A stretch of 64,000 nucleotides of DNA from Adineta vaga (lineage: Eukaryota > Rotifera), in assembly GCA_021613535.1 (NCBI GenBank), contig CP075495.1, positions 2,976,001 through 3,040,000 on the forward strand. The letters run 5' to 3'. The notes under the pieces were generated by a model that saw only the letters and a program-made list of their open reading frames with translations, was not told the origin of the DNA and did not search any database. Of this stretch, positions 1 through 11,002 are shown piece by piece. Position numbers and translations under genes: made by a program. The first letter of the stretch is position 1, and every line of letters starts with the position of its first letter.

Positions 1-859
1 AAAAACAATTTCTGTTAGCATATAATGCGAAAATAAAAGATACTACAGCGGCTGCTGATAAAGCAACTCGCGCTCAGAAAAGTCAGTTATTTATTTAAGG
101 AAATGTTTTTCACATATCAATTGTTTCTAGATGTGGCGGATACATATATTAAATTATCCAGTGGTTTAAATACTTTGTCAACAACTGATAAAAGTGATTT
201 AACCAAGTAAATCAAGAATTTTGGTTTTTTTTTCATTCAACTCATTTCTTTTCTCATAGATATTGTCTTCTCTTAGCAGATTTCTTTGAAAAAGCTCGAG
301 TAAGATTTTCATTTCGTTCTTGATATTCTGTAGTCTTTCTTTTTTTTTTGTTTTTAAAGAAATTAGAATCACGTATTCAATCAGATACTGATCTAAAATT
401 ATCCGATACATTACGTTATTATATGCGTGATTCGAAAGCTGCACTTGATTTAATGTATCGTCGTTCTCGTTGTTTGGCTGATTTTGAAACAGCTAATAAA
501 AATTTAGATCGTGCTCGAACAAAGAATAAAGATATTCCACAAGCTGAAACAGCACAACAAAATATAAAAACAAAATTTGAAACGATTTCTTCAAAAGCTA
601 AAGATGGTTTGATTAAAATAATTTGTTGATTGATGCAAAAAAAAAATCTTGAAAATTATTTTAGAATTGAATGATTTCAAAACACGACGAGTACAAATGT
701 TTCGAAAAAATTTAATCGAATTTACGGAATTACAAATTAAACATACGAAAGTATGATCATGTTTTGTTTTTCTTGAATTTTCATCTGTAAATTTCTATTG
801 TTTAGGCTCAGATTCAAATGATCAACGGTTTCATTCAACAATCTGACACTCTCGAATAG
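1..859 (+). CDS. SNX6: Sorting nexin 5/6-type protein, C-terminal BAR domain (5' truncated)
   Basis: This is the 3' end of an SNX5/SNX6/SNX32-type sorting nexin; the PX domain lies left of the window. The family forms the membrane-bending half of the endosome-to-Golgi retromer/ESCPE-1 coat as a dimer with SNX1/2. Exons that join in frame are 3-81, 131-206, 260-299, 360-607, 665-750 and 806-859 (stop TAG). They give the helical BAR sequence beginning FLLAYNAKIKD, then LADFFEKAR, the strongly conserved LRYYMRDSKAALDLMYRR, NLDRARTKNKD, and FRKNLIEFTELQIKHTK near the end. This order matches the last ~200 residues of SNX5/6. All introns are 40-60 nt with GT..AG borders. SNX5, 6 and 32 cannot be separated from this part, so the symbol is nominal. 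Confidence 0.85.
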
Positions 860-1431
860 ATATTCAAATGTTCAGATGTGACGAATTATTAGCATTGAAG
901 AAAACCAAAATCTGTGATTTAATTGAAATTCTTTTCCTTATTTTTATCCCCCATGAGAATCAAAAATAGAAATATACTTTTCGTAATTTTTTTATTGGTA
1001 ATTTTTCTTTTCATCTTTTATTCATTCTTATCTAATTGTTAAACAGCATTTAATGAGATATTTATTGTATAAAACAAAATTTTGAAAAAAACCGAAAACA
1101 AATCTATGTGCAACTTTGTCATTATTGCTTTTGTGTGTTTTATAAAAGAATGTCATACTCTGTAAAGTATTAAACATTAAGAAAAAATCGTCAGTGAACA
1201 CAATTACACAGTGATTAGAAATCAATTGAGAGTGAGAGTGAAAATATATTCATATAATTGAATAGATGTCGCATATTGTTCATCCAGAAAATTTCCTATT
1301 GGATTAATCTGTATATCCATTGATATAATTCTTTTTCAGTTTTGTTGCTTGTTCTCTTCTTCACTCCATTTTTTTTGTCTTATTGTTGTTTATTCATATT
1401 TGTCAATGAACATTTGAAATAACTTGATAGA
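860..1431. other. Intergenic, 572 bp
   Basis: AT-rich spacer between the SNX5/6-type gene and the first Sds3-like gene. I see no conserved coding potential on either strand. It should hold the 3' UTR of the former and the promoter of the latter. Confidence 0.5.
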
Positions 1432-2211
1432 ATGAATCGAACTTTATTAGTTCATTCTAATACAACATTATCATCTGATTTACCACTTCATTCATTAAAT
1501 AGCAACGCTATGCAACAACAAAGACAACAACGTCGTCAAAATCATCGTGTATCATCATCAACATCATCGATAATTGATTCTCATTTAGTTAATCTATATG
1601 CACAATTAGCTTCAATTGAACAGCAACATGCAAATTCATCAACAACAACAATTGAATCAAATCGTTTGAAATCTTTACTTGAATCGTATCATTATAGTTG
1701 TTTACAATTGAAAGCACGATATAAAATTGAAGAAGAACGTATTGATCGTCGGTTTGATTTAGAAACACGTTGTACACGTGCACATTTTCAAGCAAAAAAA
1801 AGTGAATTAAAAGAACTCTTAATTGATCGTCTACGACGTAAACGTAAATTAGTTGTTGATGAAATGCGTTCAGCTATTGATATTCATTCACGTTCATTCG
1901 ATGCTGATCCATTACTTGTGACAATGCAACCACCTCATCCCTTACAAGCTAAAGCGTATAACTTTCGACAACGACCAGATATTGGACAACAAACACCAAC
2001 ATCATCATCGACAACAAATGATGATGAATTTTCAAGTTTATTAACAATGAATGCAATGGGTTCAAGTGGTATCTTATCACCCATTCCACCCCAACAAGCA
2101 GCACGCAAACGTCTTGTTGGAGCATTCAGTATATTTCAATTACCAAAATGGACAATTAAAGACGATGAATGTGAAGATGATTTAAGATTAATAACCAATA
2201 GTCGAAAATAA
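1432..2211 (+). CDS. Sds3/BRMS1-like Sin3-complex protein, copy A (intronless)
   Basis: A single 259-residue open frame starting at the first ATG. The Sds3/BRMS1 family scaffolds the Sin3-HDAC co-repressor through an anti-parallel coiled coil. The coiled-coil signature is visible at about residues 95-150: LKARYKIEEERIDRRFDLET, then KKSELKELLIDRLRRKRKLV, followed by the short basic YNFRQRPD motif typical after the coil. The N-terminus is Q/S/T-rich and looks disordered. The C-terminal barrel-like module present in SUDS3 and in copy B is missing; instead there is a short unique tail ending in LRLITNSRK. It lies 221 bp upstream of copy B on the same strand, so the two look like an old, diverged tandem duplication. 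Family call is firm; SUDS3 versus BRMS1 is not. Confidence 0.72.
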   Translation: MNRTLLVHSNTTLSSDLPLHSLNSNAMQQQRQQRRQNHRVSSSTSSIIDSHLVNLYAQLASIEQQHANSSTTTIESNRLKSLLESYHYSCLQLKARYKIEEERIDRRFDLETRCTRAHFQAKKSELKELLIDRLRRKRKLVVDEMRSAIDIHSRSFDADPLLVTMQPPHPLQAKAYNFRQRPDIGQQTPTSSSTTNDDEFSSLLTMNAMGSSGILSPIPPQQAARKRLVGAFSIFQLPKWTIKDDECEDDLRLITNSRK

Positions 2212-2432
2212 TTCCTTTTTTTGCCTGTTTGGGATATATTTCTAATATATATGTACATGTATAGATCGTTTAGAGAGGGAGAACCAACTTCGATGTGTTT
2301 GTTTCTTTTTGTAATATAACACTTTCTTTTTTTTTGTTTTTGTTTAGTGATTTGATAGTATTTTGGTTTATTCTAGATGCTAGTTTGAATTTATTTTTAA
2401 TCAGAAAAAAAGATCTTATAGACGTAGTTTTA

Positions 2433-3569
2433 ATGTGTTCAAATGAATCAGTAGAACAACAGATAGTTTCGACATCTTCATCAAAGAGAATATTAAATGG
2501 TAAAGTATCACTGAAGATGATCGAAAAACGTTTAAATTATTTACGAGAAGAATTAAGAAATTTAACAAAACGAGAAATACTTCACTCAACAAGTAATCTA
2601 CTTATGGAAGAAGAAAGTAATGATGATGATAATGAACATCATATGCAATATAGAAAACGTTTACATCAATTATCAAGATTATATGATAAACAAGTATGTA
2701 TAAAGTTTTGTTTTAAATAAAGATCATAGTATGTCTAAGACATGGATTATTATCTACTTCTTGTTTGTTTTTTTTGAATATTTTAGGTTAAAAATTTGAA
2801 TATGTGGCATTTTTATCGATTAGATACAATTGATCAAATGTATCGATATGAACTCCGACAATCGGATGTAACATTTCAAATGAAAAAGATCGATTTTAAA
2901 TCAAAATTAGTTGCGACATTGAACGATCAACGACGTTATTTAGATTTTGAACATCAGAATATTAATATTCGTTCTCGTAATTTTCCGAATACTGATCAAT
3001 ATCTACGCCATAGACTCAATGATATGAAGGATGGACTTTCACATCATTTAAACGAATCTGCAGAGCAATCACAACGTCCCGGATATAATCTCAGACGAGC
3101 AGTCATCACTGATATTTCTTCGGAAACATCTTCAACAACTTCATTACAAAATCTATCGATATTTAGTAGAAGTAATTCTCTCTTACCACCATTTGGTGGT
3201 ATTGAATTACAACGTTCTTTATCAACTACAGATATCGAACAGGATATAATAGATATTCAAAAAAGTCTTTGTTATAAGAAATTAAAAATCGCTAAGAATT
3301 CATTGCAAAATCAGATTGATGATACAATAACAAAATCTTCTATTGATGTTCGAATTGAAGATGGCCGTTTATGGTATAAACGTGCATGGTTTTCTCGTAA
3401 TACACCTATATTTTTAATCTTTGATGATCTTGAATATATTCCAGCACTTGTTTTAACTGTTGGTCGTAATGATTTACTTGTACGTCGTTCGGGAACTAAT
3501 ATTAAACATCGTATTAGCCTTGCACTTTTACATGATGAGCATTTAACTATTCGTAAACGAAATTTTTAA
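2433..3569 (+). CDS. SUDS3: Sds3/BRMS1-like Sin3-complex protein, copy B
   Basis: Two exons, 2433-2693 and 2787-3569, joined in frame across a 93 nt intron, give 347 residues. I chose the ATG at 2433 because the upstream frame is hydrophobic, T-rich and intron-like. The N-terminal half has the Sds3 coiled coil (YRKRLHQLSRLYDKQ, then DQMYRYELRQSDVTFQMKK). A GYNLRR motif follows a disordered linker, and the last ~75 residues match the SUDS3 C-terminal module: DVRIEDGRLWYKRAWFSRN, VGRNDLLVRRSGT, ending LTIRKRNF. It therefore looks like the fuller orthologue, while copy A is the shortened paralogue. The role inferred from the family is Sin3/HDAC1-2 complex assembly in the nucleus. Only 72 bp separate its stop from the INTS5 start. 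Confidence 0.82.
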
Positions 3570-3641
3570 TTTCTAATTTGTTGTACAAATACTTCTTCTT
3601 TTCCTTACATAATTATTTAGTAAAAGAATGTTTATTTTAAG

Positions 3642-6600
3642 ATGACATCATCAAATCAATTATCACAAGATTTTGCCTTCTTTATTCATCATTCAGCTGA
3701 TTCTCGAACATTAACAACTCCAGATAATCTTGAACGAACATGTTCAATTTGTTTAAATCTCTTAACAACATTTCCATCAGCACGTGATGCAATTTTTGAT
3801 TATTTTAATTCATTAATTCGTGTTGGTGTACATTGTTTTATTCAAAATGTATCCTTAGTCGCAAGTAATGAACTTTTTCAATTCATTTTTAGAACATTTT
3901 TACTCAATTTCTATATTTTTTCTCATCATAGGTGTAAGTGATCTATTAACAATAATTGAAGCGAAATTAATATCATTAGCATCACAATCGGATAGTTGGG
4001 CAAATATACTTGCTCATGTAAGTTATTGTTCGGTTCATATGAAATATAGATTTGATTTTATAGTGGTCAATTGATCAATTATTCGATCTAACTGTACGGT
4101 TTGCTAATGAAACGAATATAAAAAAATGTGAAACATTGAATGATCGAATACAATTATGGACACAATGTCAAGCAGCAATGACATTGATTAAAATATGTTC
4201 AGCATGTATCATACATGAGTATGTTTGATTATTCTTCTAATAAATCAAAAGATTTTATTCACAAATCTTTCTTTTAGTACAACAGTAACAAATAATGCAT
4301 TGAATAAATATCTTGAAGCATCCATACTTAGTCGACCAGCATTTGATTGGGTTACTGTATCTTTAAGGTAGAGAATTCTTTGAGTTAAAATTTTATCTGA
4401 TTGAATGGTTTCTTTGTTGTTTTAGTTTACGATGTGGTCAAACTCTTATATTTCATTTGATACAACTTAGTTTACAAGAAGCAAATCAATTGCAAATTGT
4501 ACATGGTGTACGAAGTATCTATGCTGTTTGGTCATCACTTGAAATCATTGCTGAACAAGAACCTCAAGTATTTCATCAAGTTCTTATGAAACAAATTCAA
4601 GTAATTATATTGAATTTAACGGTGAATGATCACAATTTTTCTTTCATAGAATTTATTAGCAAGTGATGATATTAAAAAACATGTTTCTATTCTTCCCTTA
4701 ATACAAATGATTTCTGTTGTAACTACTGGACCATTATGTGATATTGTTTATTATTCTCTTTATCGATCTCTTAATGTCCTTAATCTTCGTCGTTTATGTT
4801 CATCAATACGACAAACAAAAACAATTAATATTGAAGAGTAAATTCATTGTTTTGTTTTGTTTTCTTTCAATTAATATTATTGTTCTTTGTAAGATTAACC
4901 AATGAATTTATTTCGGGATTGATGCGAGTTCGAACCGATGCATTTCATATCATTCAATTTATTCTTAGTTTTATTCATGAAGAAATTCCAGCAGGTAAAT
5001 CTTGTTTTCTTCTTTGTTCTCTCACTTTTTCAATTTGCTTTTTTTCTTCTTCAGATCAAGATGAAATTGAATTAACATTAAATCGTTGTTGTAAATATGT
5101 TCTTCAACAATTATGTCATGAATGTCATTGTAAATTTCGTTTACAAAAAGACAATCAAAAACCATCGATACCAATTTTATCTGCATTACGCCTTTCATTT
5201 GATCATCTTCTTGATCTTTTAAATTATACAAAACATTCCGAAAAATTTCAATTAATTCATGATTTATGTTTTAATATTGCACTTTATAATGGTGATGATA
5301 CAATCATTAAATATATTCAATATATATTCACAAAACGAACTTCAGTAAGATAAATTTTCGTTGTTTTTCTTTTCTATTCTATTCTATTCTAATTTAGCTT
5401 GATGTTCTACAAGATGTTCATCTTGAATTTGAATATTATCATCCAAATTGTTTTCATGATAGTCTTAATTCAATATTTGAACAAAATGATTCATCAAAAA
5501 TTACATTATGTCTGGAAAATCTGCTTCAATTGTTGCTTCTTGATGAACGTTCATTATCCAATAGGTTTGTTCATTTAATTTCTTGTTGATTTCACAATTG
5601 ATTCTTTTGTTTTTAGTCGTTCATTACAATCCATCATCTGGTCATTAATCGATCATTTCAGTCGATTTTTAAGTGAAAATTCAATTGATTACAATCTTAT
5701 TCTTCAAATCTTTCTTCAATTACGATCTTATCAAGTTCTTCCAACGTACGAACAAATTCTTCAACTTGCCTCTTCATTTACTGATATACATATGAAAATC
5801 ATCGAAGATAATAATGAAAAATTAATAGAAAATTTACTTCTTTGGCGTGATACTCTTTTGAATTTTATTCATTTTAATAATCATGATTTTCATTTGTTTA
5901 TAATCAATACATTGATCGATTTTATCGTACCAAAATTAAGTGTAAGAAAGATCAGTTCATCTTTGAAATATTCGTTCTATTTTTTCATTTAGCCTTTTGA
6001 CAAAATTGATGATACGAATGTCGTTCGTCGACCGATGGAGTATCAACTTCACTTTTCGAACAAAATCTTAGTATGAATATTATGAATTCGAATCGTGTTC
6101 CATCACGTTCATTTAAAAAGAATTTCAATAATGATCGATTGATCAAAATACCAAATCAAGTAAGAAATCAACAGAAATTTATTGTATAAGTCAAAATTTT
6201 CTTCATTAGTACATGGATCAATATATCATATTAATGACAGATGTATTCAATGATTTAATCTATAATATTAATTCACAAAAATCACAATTATTGACGAGTT
6301 TAGCAACATCGTTAGTTGATAATATTCTACCGGATTCAACAATTGATACACAATTTGATGATGAACAATACAAAGCACCCAATGAAAGGTAAGCAAAAAC
6401 TAAAACTCATGTGATATGAATTACATTAAGTCGATGTGTTTTAGAAATCTCGCATTGATTCGTCGTCTTGATGAACAACCATTTGTATGGATATTACTTG
6501 AAATAATTGCAACAGGTAAAACCTTCGATCATGTTTTGTATAAGACATTGCTTTTCTTTTGTTAGATAACAATGCATTTCAATTATGTATACCAATCGTT

Positions 6601-7053
6601 CGTTGTTTATTATGTGCTTTAATTGTTCAATGGGAGAATTTTCGTGGTGAAGATCGAGCAAAAACTTCTTTGAAACAATTAACACTTTCAACAAATTTAA
6701 TTCTTCTTCTTAAAAAAGTCAGTACATTTGTTTGCATATTTATTTTGATCAAAACATTCTTCTCTATTTCTTAGGCTCGTTATCTTCCAACACCATTGAA
6801 TGAAATCTATGAATTATTTCCATTTATCACAGCTTACGATTGTTTTACTCTTCTATTAAATATTTGGAATTATTTAAAACAAAATCAGCAAATATCTCAA
6901 ACAAGATTATTACCACAACAACAAATGATTGGTCGTGATTCACTCTATTTTGATCCAATTCGATTTGTTATACAGAAAAATATTGCAGATGTTGGACATA
7001 TCGCCGAACATTTTCTTCATTTACAATTACAAACAACTACGTCAAATTCATGA
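3642..7053 (+). CDS. INTS5: Integrator complex subunit 5
   Basis: Sixteen exons join in frame to 871 residues: 3642-3864, 3932-4017, 4064-4218, 4278-4367, 4426-4600, 4650-4837, 4894-4994, 5055-5344, 5398-5564, 5617-5941, 5993-6039, 6072-6159, 6210-6388, 6445-6515, 6566-6717 and 6775-7053. INTS5 is an all-helical scaffold of Integrator, which cleaves nascent snRNAs and attenuates RNA polymerase II. Matches to the animal family include WSIDQLFDLTVRF, SRPAFDWVTVSLS, LRRLDEQPFVWILLEI, the ARYLPTPLNEIYELFPFI block and the C-terminal VIQKNIADVGHIAEHF. Human INTS5 is about 1,019 residues, so this copy is shorter, mainly in loops. One predicted intron (6040-6071) is only 32 nt; it is needed to keep frame but is unusually short. 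Confidence 0.85.
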
Positions 7054-7127
7054 TTAAAAAAAACTTTCTTTTTTTCCCCTCTTTTCGTGTATTTCATATC
7101 AATTCCGGTGAACGAGTTCAATATAAG

Positions 7128-7133
7128 AATAAA
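7128..7133 (+). terminator. Poly(A) signal AATAAA, INTS5
   Basis: Canonical hexamer 75 nt after the INTS5 stop codon. Confidence 0.5.
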
Positions 7134-8971
7134 TAACTTCATGTCAGATAGAATAAATCATGGTTTTTCCTTACACAAAACTTTGGAATTCACTTCTTTT
7201 TTTTAATAATCATGATGCCTTTAGTTCTAATTAAAATGCACTCACATAAAAGCCTGAGATTGGTGAAGAGATATGAAACATTAAGGTCACGTATGTGTCA
7301 TATCTGTCGAAGTAAACGCATCATGTTGAATAGAATGAAGAGCAAAAGAAAAAGAAAAAAAACTTTAATCACATATGACAATTTAGACAGGTTATCAAAA
7401 ACTATTCAATTTCTCTTTTTTTGGCTTGTTATTTGTACAATCAACAAGTATTTAGCACTGTTACGTCTAATGACAAAGCGAGTGTTGCATCCAACTGTCG
7501 TTTACTTGTCATTATTATGAAGATGTACTTCGAGGTCAGTAGACGAATTGAGAAATGATAGTATGAAACAAATCGAAGGACTTTGAATATTCTTTATACA
7601 ATAGATTTTTTTATACTTTGGTATATTAAACAAGGACAAAGTGAGTTTTTTTCACCTTGTTTTATATAAATAATTGGTATAAATAGCAACTAAGGGAACA
7701 TTTGGAAAATTCATTCATGTTTTTCTCATTAACATAACATAATGTCTACTATTTTCTATTCAATGTACTGAATAATACTATGGAGAAGATGAGATACAAC
7801 CAAATATTTATTATCATCAAGAATTGTTCAATACTATTTTTAGGTAAGTTATTTTTTCTCTCTAGGAAACGACTTTTTTTGTGAGAGCCGGAAGCATTTT
7901 TCCTCTTTTCTTAATTTGCATAACAAAACTAATGACATCTGTACTGGATTTCTAATGATTGGCTATTATTTCTATCTACTCGAACGATGTCTCAGATTAC
8001 ACATCAATCAATCAACCGCATGCATTGCCTTCACCATAAATATCTGAATGCTATATAAACAAGATTATACTCGATTAGAAATTTTAAACCTAGCTTACGT
8101 TTTTCTTCTCTCTTCTAAAGGATATTCAAATCCTACAGATCAATCAGAAGATTTCGAATCTTTCTTCTTGTTTTACATCTGTTCATAATAATAAACATGA
8201 CGATGTAAGACATCTGTCAACATTCACTGACTATCTCACCCGTCTATCTAATCTATTTACTCGACTCATACTGTCACTAAATAACACAAATATATGTCCA
8301 ACAATATGCTTCATCATCAGCCTTCAACTACCTTATGATTGTAAGTAATACGAACGATTTATATAGATATCCTTACTACTCTTCGAGTTGAAGGTTTTCT
8401 TCTTCGTAGGAAAAAAAATGAGTTTAACAAACACACTTTTAGTACAATATAGACAAAAAAAATACTTTCATAAACGATATGTTAATATCTATCGAGTAGG
8501 GAGCCATGCTTTATGTAATTGAAAAACGCATCTTGAATAGAAACTATAGCTGTTCATAAATAACTAGCGACATAGTGATAAATATTTAAATCATCTATCA
8601 TATTCGAGAACATAAATATAGAAATTCGTTCATTGTCAAACAAAAAAACTATACAAATCCCCTAGAGATTCGAAAAAATTGACTCTAATTTCCTCTCTAG
8701 TTTCCTTACTAGAAAACTAAAAGTGACGTAGTTTTCGCGTTTTACACAATTTTTCCAATCACATATTTCGTTATTGATCAAAATGTAGAAGAAAGAAATT
8801 ATCATAAATATTGTATTCATTTAATTCAGGCAATTATATAACTGCAGAGAGAGAATAGAAAAAGAAATTTTTCTATGTTAATCCCTCGATATTTCTCTTT
8901 TGTTTTCTTGTGTTCTATAGTTTTCAATTTCATATCTTCAATGTATTCATGGAACACTTTAGATTATACTT
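7134..8971. other. Intergenic, 1.8 kb
   Basis: Large AT-rich spacer between INTS5 and the NDH-2 gene. A 102-codon open frame at 7212-7520 (+) has a lysine/arginine-rich start and no recognisable domain; I do not call it a gene. No tRNA box pair or repeat array was seen by eye. Confidence 0.45.
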
Positions 8972-10884
8972 ATGTTTCGATCATGGGCAAGATATTCATC
9001 AATTTCTAATCGATTAATACATACCGTGACAAGACAAGAAAATGAAGGCAAAAAGAAAGTTATTGTATTGGGCGCTGGATGGTAAGTTTTAATTTCTTCA
9101 ATAACAAAATGTAATTTTTATTGAATAGGGGTGGTTTTCAATTTGTTCGTTATCTAAATCGAAGTAAATACGATGTTACGTTGGTAAGTAGATTTTTTTT
9201 CTCAACTATGATGATTCTAGTCAGAAGTGGGAGGAAAAAACCTCGAAGATCTTTTATCTTATATAATACCGTTTAAAGCAAGGTCAGTTATTCAACTTGC
9301 TAATCATAAAAAAAGAATTCTCACACTAATGAACAAATATCTTCTCCATGAATAATTTTCTTCGGAAATTTTCTTCTTCCTTTTTCTTTTTTCTTTCTCT
9401 CTCATATACATTGATGTCGAACATCAAAAGATTGACTGATTACTTTAAAGATGTCTTTAATGTTGATAGGTTTCACCACGTAATCATTTTCTTTTTACGC
9501 CTTTATTACCATCAACAACGGTTGGTACATTAGAATTTCGCTGTATTATTGAACCAGTTCGAACACTTTCAAATTTATATTATTATCAAGCACATTGTGA
9601 TGAAATTAATTTACAAACAAATGAAATTCATTGTCGAGATTTTTTTCATACGAAGAAAGAATTTACACTTAATTTCGATTATTTAATTTGTTGTCACGGA
9701 GCAAACTCGAATACATTTCATGTTCCTGGTGTTGAACAGCATGCATTCTTTCTCAAACAACTCTCCGATGCACGTGCAATACGCAATCGTCTGATGGAAT
9801 TATTCGAACGTGCATCAAATCGATTTATCTCTGAAGAAGAACGAAAAGCATTGACAACATTTGTTATTGTTGGCGGTGGACCAACTTCAATTGAATTCAG
9901 TGGAGAACTACATGATTTTATCGTTGAAGATGTAGCAAAATGGTTCCCCGATGTCAAAACACGTGTCATTGTAGTCGAAAGTACTGATCATATTTTAGGA
10001 ACATTTGATTCTAAATTAACAGATTATGCGATGAATATATTAAAATCACGTTCAGAAATTACTTTGAAAACAAATACACATGTAAAACGTGTTGGAGAAA
10101 ATGAAGTTTTACTTAGTAATGGTGAAGTTATTCCATGTGGAATCACAGTATGGAGTACTGGTAAGAAATGGAAAAAAGTATTTCAATGTCGTTAATGTAC
10201 TTGAAAAAAAAGATAAAAGGATTGAAGAAGAAATGTAACTTGCTGATGAATGTCACTTATTGTAATGTTACTAAGAACCATTTCATATATTCACATATTT
10301 TTAGGTCTTTCTCCAAATGAATTAACTTCAACCTTATCATTCTCGAAAGAAAAACGTTCTGGACGAATTTATACAAATGAACATCTTCAAGTTTTACGCG
10401 ATGATCAATCTATAATTCCAAATATCTTCGCTCTTGGTGATTGTTCTACACCGATGAACCAGGCAATTCCTGCGACTGCACAAGCTGCAGTACAACAAGC
10501 AAAATATCTTGCGAAAAGATTTAATAAAAAAGAAATCGATAACCAGACATATCCTGCATTTAATTTTAATAATTTGGGTATGTTAGCTTATTTAGGTGGA
10601 TACGGTGGTTTAGCCGATTTGAAACAAACGAAAACAGCAGGTTTCTTATCATGGTTATTATGGCGATCAGTTTATTTGACACGATTAGTTAGTTTTAAGA
10701 ATCGATTACTCGTGTAAGTAAATACATCGATTATAGTTCGTTCATTTTAATGAAATTTATTGATTTATTTTAGAGCTATGTTTTGGTTCAAATCTTTCGT
10801 ATGTATATGATAGACTATTGAATATAAATATGAATATGTTTTTGTTGTTTCTAGATATTCGGTCGTGATATTAGTCGATTTTAG
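8972..10884 (+). CDS. Type II (alternative) NADH dehydrogenase, mitochondrial
   Basis: Six exons (8972-9081, 9129-9183, 9470-10160, 10305-10713, 10774-10798 and 10855-10884) give 439 residues. NDH-2 enzymes are single-subunit, FAD-dependent, rotenone-insensitive NADH:quinone oxidoreductases that do not pump protons. The N-terminus is rich in R/S/T without acids (MFRSWARYSSISNRLIHT), like a mitochondrial presequence. The first dinucleotide fold is VIVLGAGWGGFQFVRYL, followed by the typical SPRNHFLFTPLLPSTTVGT. The second fold is FVIVGGGPTSIEFSGEL. Further family marks are WSTG, IFALGDCS and a late LGGYGGLADL. The short last exons encode the C-terminal amphipathic end that holds the enzyme on the membrane. 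No EF-hand is present. The enzyme is absent from vertebrates but known in several invertebrate lineages, fungi, plants and bacteria. Confidence 0.9.
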
Positions 10885-10939
10885 AGAGAGAGAGAAAAAT
10901 AGTTTTTGTAGTCTCACTATAAACCTGCTCGATATTTAA

Positions 10940-10945
10940 AATAAA
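10940..10945 (+). terminator. Poly(A) signal AATAAA, NDH-2
   Basis: Hexamer 56 nt after the NDH-2 stop, ahead of the TMEM132 start 118 nt downstream of that stop. Confidence 0.45.
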
Positions 10946-11002
10946 TCGAATTCTTCTCCATTTTAGATTAATTAATCTCGGTATTATTATGTTACTTGAA
11001 AG

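Noticed and set aside
7212-7520. 102-codon + strand open frame after INTS5
   Set aside because: Basic then hydrophobic composition, no domain, and no splice-linked continuation; fits random open frames in AT-rich spacer.
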